Source of the DNA: Geothrix rubra
Lineage (GTDB): Bacteria; Acidobacteriota; Holophagae; Holophagales; Holophagaceae
Direction: 5' to 3'
DNA: 64,000 nucleotides
NCBI RefSeq assembly: GCF_030268065.1
Contig: NZ_BSDD01000004.1
Coordinates: 186,001 to 250,000, forward strand
This document shows, in pieces, positions 59,380-64,000 of the stretch (position 1 is its first letter; every line of letters starts with the position of its first letter). Position numbers and translations under genes: made by a program. The notes under the pieces were generated by a model. The model worked only from the letters and a program-made list of their open reading frames with translations. It ran no database searches and was not told the DNA's origin.

Positions 59380-60558
59380 TTGGCCGCCGCCTGGGACCGG
59401 CCCGCACCGGAAGCGGCGCCCCTGGGCCGGATCAATGCCGCGGGTCTGGATCTGGCCGGACTCCAGCGGCTGCTGGGCGGGCTCGGCGAGCCCGCCTGGC
59501 GGGGCGCGCAGCTCTTCGAGGGCCTCTACCGGCACCGCTGGACGGACTGGGCGCAGTTCACGATGCTGTCGAAGGCCCTGCGGACCCGGCTCGACGCCGA
59601 GGTGGACCTCCGCTGGCCGGGGATCCTCCAGAGCCAGGCCTCGGAGGACGGCGCCACCAAGCACGTCTTCCAGCTTGCGGACGGCCGGCAGGTGGAGGGC
59701 GTCCACATGCCGTACGAGGGCCGGGTGACGTTGTGCCTCTCCAGCCAGGTGGGCTGCGCCATGGGGTGCACCTTCTGCGCCACGGGGCAGATGGGCATCC
59801 TCCGCAACCTCGCGGCCGCCGAGATCGTGGGGCAGGTGGTGGCCATGCTGAACCACCACGGCCATCCCGAGGGCGTGCCGGTCAGCCCGCAGCAGGAGGC
59901 GGGGGCCCACCGTGCGGAGCACGGCCCCGAAGGGGCGGGGACCACGAAGGTCCCCGTGAACCTGGTGTTCATGGGCATGGGCGAGCCCCTCCACAACCTG
60001 GACCACCTCATGGCCGCCTTCGCCCTCCTCACGGATCCCAAGGGCCTGGCCATCCCGCCCCGGCGCATCACCGTCTCCACCTCGGGCCTCGTGAGCGGCA
60101 TCGAGCGGCTGGGGGCGTTCGCGAAACGCCCGCGCCTGGCCCTCAGCCTCAACGCCACCACCGACGAGCACCGGTCGCGCATCATGCCCGTGAACCGCGT
60201 CTGGAACCTGGAGGCCCTGGCCTCGGCCCTGGGCCGCTTCCCCCTCCAGTCCGGTGAGCGGATCACCCTGGAGTACGTCCTGCTCAAGGGCGTCACCGAC
60301 AGCCTGGAGGACGGACGGCGCCTGGCCGCCTTCGCCCGGCGGTTCCCCAGCAAGGTCAACCTCATCCCCTTCAATCCCCACGAGGGCAGCGGCTTCGAGC
60401 CCCCGGACGAGGCCCGGGTGGGCGCCCTCTGCCGCCTGCTGGTGGACGCCGGCCTGGCGGTGAGCGTGCGGCGCAGCCGGGGCCAGGACGTGGCGGGCGC
60501 CTGCGGCCAGCTGGTCCGGGACCTCCGCCGGGGACCCCTGCCCGCCAAAGGTGATTGA
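59380..60558 (+). CDS. rlmN: 23S rRNA/tRNA adenine-C2 methyltransferase RlmN
   Basis: 392 aa radical-SAM enzyme. CxxxCxxC cluster at 126-133 (VGCAMGCTFCATGQMG), GMGEPLHNLDHL, ITVSTSGLVSGI, LALSLNATTDEHRSRIMPVN, and the resolving Cys in DVAGACGQL. An insertion of about 25 residues (165-190, EGVPVSPQQEAGAHRAEHG...) is unusual. TTG start 2 nt after the upstream gene. Confidence 0.95.
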   Translation: MAAAWDRPAPEAAPLGRINAAGLDLAGLQRLLGGLGEPAWRGAQLFEGLYRHRWTDWAQFTMLSKALRTRLDAEVDLRWPGILQSQASEDGATKHVFQLADGRQVEGVHMPYEGRVTLCLSSQVGCAMGCTFCATGQMGILRNLAAAEIVGQVVAMLNHHGHPEGVPVSPQQEAGAHRAEHGPEGAGTTKVPVNLVFMGMGEPLHNLDHLMAAFALLTDPKGLAIPPRRITVSTSGLVSGIERLGAFAKRPRLALSLNATTDEHRSRIMPVNRVWNLEALASALGRFPLQSGERITLEYVLLKGVTDSLEDGRRLAAFARRFPSKVNLIPFNPHEGSGFEPPDEARVGALCRLLVDAGLAVSVRRSRGQDVAGACGQLVRDLRRGPLPAKGD

Positions 60559-60598
60559 CGCCCGAGGACCGGGGCCCGATTTCCGTCATCCTGGTGCC

Positions 60599-61201
60599 GT
60601 GCCCTCCCGACCCAAGCCCTTCTTCGAGACCCTCTACGCCCTGCTGGACGCGGAAGGCGCCGTCACCCTCGGAGCGCTGCTGGATGCCGCGGGCGAGCAG
60701 ACCTACGGCCTGCTGGTCCTCCTCCTGTCCCTGCCCAGCCTGATCCCGGGCGTGAACCTGGGCATGGCTCCCGTGGGCGGCCTCGGCATCCTGGCCATGG
60801 GGCTCCAGCTGGCCTGGGGGGTGCCCCATCCCTGGGTGCCCCGCCGGGTGCAGGCCCAGCCCATCCACAAGGGCCACATCAAGAAGGCCCTGGCCCGCTT
60901 CGAGACCCAGCTGGACCGGCTCCGGTGGCCGGGTTCCGTACAGCGCCCCCTGAACCGCCGCTGGGTGGGCCTCGTGACGGCCTGGACGGGCTTCCTCCTG
61001 GCCATTCCCGTCCCCCTGCCCTTCGGCAACGTGCTCCCCGCCGCCATCCTCTGCCTGCTGGGCGCCGCCCTCCTGGAGGAGCGCCCCCTCTGGGCCTGGG
61101 TGGCCACCGCGGCGGCCCTGGCCAACACCCTCTACTTCGCCTCCAGCTTCGGCCTCATCGCCCGGGGCACCCTGAAGGCCATCCACGCGATCATGCAGTG
61201 A
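60599..61201 (+). CDS. ExoD family membrane protein
   Basis: 200 aa. TLGALLDAAGEQTYGLLVLL, SLPSLIPGVNLGMAPVGGLG, WVPRRVQAQPIHKGHIKKAL, FLLAIPVPLPFGNVLPAAIL are typical of the exopolysaccharide synthesis ExoD family. GTG start with a CATCCT box 6 nt upstream. Its stop overlaps the trmD ATG by one base. Function in this organism is unknown. Confidence 0.82.
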   Translation: MPSRPKPFFETLYALLDAEGAVTLGALLDAAGEQTYGLLVLLLSLPSLIPGVNLGMAPVGGLGILAMGLQLAWGVPHPWVPRRVQAQPIHKGHIKKALARFETQLDRLRWPGSVQRPLNRRWVGLVTAWTGFLLAIPVPLPFGNVLPAAILCLLGAALLEERPLWAWVATAAALANTLYFASSFGLIARGTLKAIHAIMQ

Positions 61202-62007
61202 TGCGATTCGACGCGCTGACCCTCTTCCCCGAATTCTTCGAGGCCGCCCGCCTCGGGATCACGGGCCGCGCCTTCCGGGACCTGGGCCACGCCCTGCACA
61301 CCCACAGCTACCGGCCCTTCGCCGGGAACGCCTTCGGCCACGTGGACGACGCCCCCTTCGGCGGGGGCCCGGGCATGGTGCTGCGACCCGAGGTGCTGCG
61401 GGACACCCTGGCCGCCGTGCCCCGCTCGGGCCTCGGCCGCGTCGTCCATTTCAGCCCCGCGGCCCCGCCCCTCACCCACGCCAAGGTGCTGGAGCTGGCC
61501 CGCCTGGACCAGCTGATCCTCGTCTGCACCCGCTACGAGGGCCTGGACCAGCGGGCCGTGGATCGCTGCGTGGACGAGGAGCTGAGCGTGGGGGAGGCGG
61601 TCCTGAGCGGGGGGGAGCTGCCGGCCCTGGTCCTCATCGACGCCGTCTGCCGCTGGCTCCCCGGCGTGCTGGGCAACGAGGCCAGCGCCGAGGAGGACAG
61701 CTTCGCCACGGGCCTCCTGGACCACCCCCACTACACCCGGCCGGCGGTCTTCGAGGGCCTGGAGGTCCCGGCGGTGCTCCAGGGGGGCGATCACGGCGCC
61801 ATCCGCCTCTGGCGCCTGCGGGAGGCCATGGCCCGGACGAAGCGCCTGCGCCCCGACCTCTGGGCCGCCTACCTCCGGGACCGCCTCCCCGCCCTGGACC
61901 GGCCCGCCCAGTGGGCCGCCTGGCAGGTGGAGCACCCGGCCGACGGGGACCGCCCCAAGCCCAAGGGGTGGAAGGGGTGGCGCCCGGGGGCCGGGCCCGC
62001 CGACTGA
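61201..62007 (+). CDS. trmD: tRNA (guanine-N1)-methyltransferase
   Basis: Methylates G37 of tRNA. 268 aa. MRFDALTLFPEFFEAARLGI, VDDAPFGGGPGMVLRPEVLR, LVCTRYEGLDQRAVDRCVDE, SVGEAVLSGGELPALVLIDA, CRWLPGVLGNEASAEEDSF (knot). Directly follows ExoD rather than rimM. Tail is basic and longer than usual. Confidence 0.97.
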   Translation: MRFDALTLFPEFFEAARLGITGRAFRDLGHALHTHSYRPFAGNAFGHVDDAPFGGGPGMVLRPEVLRDTLAAVPRSGLGRVVHFSPAAPPLTHAKVLELARLDQLILVCTRYEGLDQRAVDRCVDEELSVGEAVLSGGELPALVLIDAVCRWLPGVLGNEASAEEDSFATGLLDHPHYTRPAVFEGLEVPAVLQGGDHGAIRLWRLREAMARTKRLRPDLWAAYLRDRLPALDRPAQWAAWQVEHPADGDRPKPKGWKGWRPGAGPAD

Positions 62008-62033
62008 ACCCTTCCCTTTTCCCGTCCTTCCGC

Positions 62034-62039
62034 TAGACT
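62034..62039 (+). promoter_or_regulatory. Candidate -10 box of rplS
   Basis: TAGACT, 79 nt before the rplS ATG and 27 nt past the trmD stop. It matches the TAnnCT pattern and may drive rplS on its own. No clear -35. Confidence 0.35.
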
Positions 62040-62117
62040 GGGGGACTCCCCATTCCGGGGACCATCGAGCCATGTCCGCCTGAACCAAGGCTTGGGACCG
62101 CTGGCCCAGGAGCCCAC

Positions 62118-62474
62118 ATGAGCCACATCATCGACCGTCTGGAAGCGGGCCTGCAGCGCTCGGACCTTCCCCGCATCACCCCCGGCGACACCGTCAAGGT
62201 GCACGTGAAGGTGAAGGAAGGCGAGAAGGAGCGCATCCAGCTCTTCCAGGGCATCGTCATCGGCATCCGCGGCGGCGGCATGCGCACCTCCTTCACCGTC
62301 CGCAAGATCGCGAGCGGCGTGGGCGTGGAGCGCATCTTCCCCCTGCACAGCCCCACCATCGACAAGCTGGAAGTGGTCCGCCACGGCCAGGTCCGCCGCG
62401 CCAAGCTCTACTTCCTCCGGGAGAAGCTGGGCAAGGCCGGTCGCCTCAAGGAGCGCCGCGAGAACGCGGAGTAG
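62118..62474 (+). CDS. rplS: 50S ribosomal protein L19
   Basis: 118 aa. [80 protein letters not shown]. Normal length and order after trmD. Confidence 0.98.
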   Translation: MSHIIDRLEAGLQRSDLPRITPGDTVKVHVKVKEGEKERIQLFQGIVIGIRGGGMRTSFTVRKIASGVGVERIFPLHSPTIDKLEVVRHGQVRRAKLYFLREKLGKAGRLKERRENAE

Positions 62475-62489
62475 GCCTTTCCGCCTCCG

Positions 62490-62518
62490 AAGCAGGGCGC
62501 CCGGTGGGCGCCCTGCTT
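62490..62518 (+). terminator. Terminator-like hairpin after rplS
   Basis: AAGCAGGGCGCCC-GGT-GGGCGCCCTGCTT, perfect 13-bp stem 15 nt after rplS, with CT following. Confidence 0.7.
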
Positions 62519-62538
62519 CTGTACGGGCCCCATGCCGT

Positions 62539-62679
62539 GTTGCAACGCGCAACTTAACTCGCAGTTAGACAGCCAGATGGGAGCCAGAGGAAACCCGGTT
62601 CCATGACATTTCCGCGACACCCGATCCGCACGGTGCGGCAGAATCGGTCCCGGCGCGAAAGATCCGCGCACTGCGGATC
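62539..62679 (+). promoter_or_regulatory. Upstream region with three inverted repeats
   Basis: Between rplS and the barrel gene: GTTGC-AACGC-GCAAC (62539-62553), TAACT-CGC-AGTTA (62555-62567), and GATCCGC-GCACT-GCGGATC (62661-62679) just before the Shine-Dalgarno. The first two sit where a promoter is expected and are candidate operators. The third is probably a leader hairpin. Confidence 0.5.
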
Positions 62680-62698
62680 GGTGCCCATCGGAGGATGC

Positions 62699-63241
62699 AT
62701 GCAGAGCCTTTCCCGCTTCGCCCTGGCCAGCCTGGCCGTCGCCGCCCTGGCGGCCCCCCTGAAGGCCGAGGAACCCCGTTTCGGCGTGCAGGGCATGGTG
62801 AACGCCCCCCTGGGCGACCTGAAGGATTTCGTCGACAGCAAGCCCGGCCTCGGCGTGGGCGTCCACGGCACCTTCGACCTCGGCGCCGGCAACATGATCC
62901 GCCCCCGCCTGGACTTCAACTACTTCCCCGAGGCCACGCTGTCGGGCATCAAGAACAACGCCACCAACTTCGGCCTCGGCGCGGACTACCTCTTCTTCAT
63001 CGCCGGCAAGCCCGAGGGCTTCTACCTCACGGGCGGCCTCTCCGCCGTGCGCTGGTCCTTCTCCTCGGAGGCCCCGGGCTACGGCAAGATCAGCACGGAC
63101 ACCACCAAGCTGGGCGTCGCCGTCGGCGCCGGGTACCAGTGGAACGCCACCGTGGGCACCGAGCTCCGCTACACCTACAGCAAGATCGACTCGAACTTCA
63201 ACGCCGACGCCCTCCAGGCCGGCGTGACGATTCGATTCTAG
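62699..63241 (+). CDS. Outer-membrane beta-barrel protein (OmpW/opacity-like)
   Basis: 180 aa. Signal peptide MQSLSRFALASLAVAALAAP...KAEE, then amphipathic strands (RFGVQGMVNAPLGDLKDFVD, LGVGVHGTFDLGAGNMIRPR, FGLGADYLFFIAG, TVGTELRYTYSKIDSNF) and C-terminal VTIRF. Eight-stranded barrel expected. GGAGG precedes the ATG at 62699. Confidence 0.85.
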   Translation: MQSLSRFALASLAVAALAAPLKAEEPRFGVQGMVNAPLGDLKDFVDSKPGLGVGVHGTFDLGAGNMIRPRLDFNYFPEATLSGIKNNATNFGLGADYLFFIAGKPEGFYLTGGLSAVRWSFSSEAPGYGKISTDTTKLGVAVGAGYQWNATVGTELRYTYSKIDSNFNADALQAGVTIRF

Positions 63242-63258
63242 ACAGTCCCTCGTCTATG

Positions 63259-63282
63259 CTCGGGCCCCTCGCGGGGCCCGAG
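63259..63282. terminator. Bidirectional terminator hairpin
   Basis: CTCGGGCCCC-TCGC-GGGGCCCGAG, perfect 10-bp stem between the convergent barrel and UbiD-family genes. Followed by TT on the plus side. Confidence 0.7.
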
Positions 63283-63285
63283 TTG

Positions 63286-64000
63286 CTAAAGGCCGTAGTC
63301 CTTCCACCGCCGGTCGACGCGCGCCAGGATCTCCTCCGGGAAGACCAGGTCTCGCGGCCACTCGCGGGGGAAGCCGTCGAAGGGCCGGTTCTTGCGGGTG
63401 GCGTCGATGCCCACCTTCGAGCCGAAGGCGAAGCGGTCGGAGCTGTGGTCCAGGACGTCCAGGGGCCCTTCCGTGAAGAGCAGGTCGCGCTTCGGATCCA
63501 CGTTGCTCGTGAGGCGGAAGAGCACCTCCGTGAGGTCGTGGGGGTCGATGTCCTCGTCCACCACCACGATGCCCTTGGTGAACATGATCTGGCCCGTGCC
63601 CCAGATGGCGTTCATGACCTTCTGGGGGTGGCCCGGGTATTCCTTCCTCATGGAGAGGATCACCAGGTTGTGGAAGGCCCCGGCGGCGGGCAGGTGCATG
63701 TCCCGGATCTCCGGCAGCACCAGGCGCAGGAGGGGCAGGAAGATGCGCTCCGTGGCCAGGCCCAGGTAGGCGTCCTCCTGGGGCGGGCGGCCCACGATGG
63801 TGGCGGGGAACACGGGATTCCGCCGCATCGTGAGGGCCTCGACGTGCAGCACCGGGTAGTCGTCGGCCAGGGAGTAGTAGCCCGTGTGGTCCCCGAACGG
63901 CCCCTCGCGCCGAAGCTCGCCGGGATTCACGTAGCCCTCGATGACGATCTCGGAATCCGCGGGCACCTCCAGGTCGTTCGTCACGCAGGGCACCATCTCG
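63286..64000 (-). CDS. UbiD family decarboxylase, C-terminal part (cut by window edge)
   Basis: About 238 residues of the C-terminal half. EIVIEGYVNPGELRREGPFG, DHTGYYSLADDYPVLHVEAL, TIVGRPPQEDAYLGLATERI, KVMNAIWGTGQIMFTKGIVV, DEDIDPHDLTEVLFRLTSNV, GSKVGIDATRKNRPFDGFPR. These are typical of UbiD/menaquinone-biosynthesis decarboxylases, which use prenylated FMN. The N-terminal part lies outside the window, so the exact subgroup is open. Confidence 0.93.
   Translation of the reverse strand, partial: EMVPCVTNDLEVPADSEIVIEGYVNPGELRREGPFGDHTGYYSLADDYPVLHVEALTMRRNPVFPATIVGRPPQEDAYLGLATERIFLPLLRLVLPEIRDMHLPAAGAFHNLVILSMRKEYPGHPQKVMNAIWGTGQIMFTKGIVVVDEDIDPHDLTEVLFRLTSNVDPKRDLLFTEGPLDVLDHSSDRFAFGSKVGIDATRKNRPFDGFPREWPRDLVFPEEILARVDRRWKDYGL

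Overview
The window is 64 kb of very GC-rich chromosome. It is almost wholly coding, with strong C/G third-position bias and mostly short intergenic gaps. Several features point to a diderm heterotroph: a BamD-type lipoprotein, a FadL-type porin, a second outer-membrane barrel, several lipoproteins with a Cys-Gly-Gly start, a glyoxylate shunt, and a rubrerythrin/Dps/superoxide dismutase cluster. I infer an acidobacterium of the Holophagae (Geothrix-like) type. That is inference from gene content and style; no rRNA lies in the window. There is no rRNA, no insertion sequence, no phage and no CRISPR array.

Layout. 1-3.3 kb (minus): start of tuf behind tRNA-Thr, tRNA-Gly and tRNA-Tyr, then rlmB and a FadL-like porin. 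3.4-6.3 kb (minus): a small membrane protein, a TauE/SafE permease, a lipoprotein, a non-coding repeat array, and frr. 6.4-11.8 kb: a secreted hydrolase, then aceB-aceA (minus) divergent from an ScfR/RamB-type regulator. 11.8-20.5 kb: acyltransferase, purM, a secreted metzincin-like protein, folE and a large lipoprotein. 20.7-27.5 kb: small stress or redox genes (YciI, DoxX, DUF2239, GIY-YIG, FMN reductase, YaiI), then a class A beta-lactamase, a YdcF protein, lrgAB and a GNAT acetyltransferase. 27.6-29.9 kb: oxidative-stress island (rubrerythrin, DUF3501-like, Dps, superoxide dismutase). 30-32.8 kb: DUF2461, a Cys-tailed CMD-like protein and a tyrA fusion. 32.8-36.7 kb: TetR / HlyD / ABC export operon like cecR-ybhGFSR. 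36.7-43.7 kb (minus): CPA2 antiporter, K+ channel, thioesterase, mrp and ppk. 43.8-46 kb: rplY, pth, rpsF, rpsR. 46-50.5 kb (minus): a membrane-anchored unknown, dctA and a DcuS/DcuR-type two-component system. 50.6-64 kb: spermidine-synthase-like membrane protein, prfB (minus), lipase, bamD, Ig-like lipoprotein, aldo/keto reductase, ThiE-like protein, rlmN, ExoD, trmD, rplS, a barrel protein and the C-terminal part of a UbiD-family gene.

How the genes work together. The aceBA/ScfR block is a self-contained acetate or fatty-acid module. dctA with its two-component system is a C4-dicarboxylate uptake module. The 27.6-29.9 kb island detoxifies peroxide and superoxide and stores iron, and it sits behind a perfect palindrome. 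The TetR operon has tandem operators at its start. The most unusual non-coding material is the structured repeat array at 5341-5700, two long palindromic GCGAAGGA-type intergenic elements, an operator embedded in a strong promoter upstream of the DUF2239 gene, and a recurring TAnnCT -10 box 5-9 nt upstream of start codons, suggesting leaderless mRNAs. No single wholly new system stands out; these are the best candidates for something undescribed.
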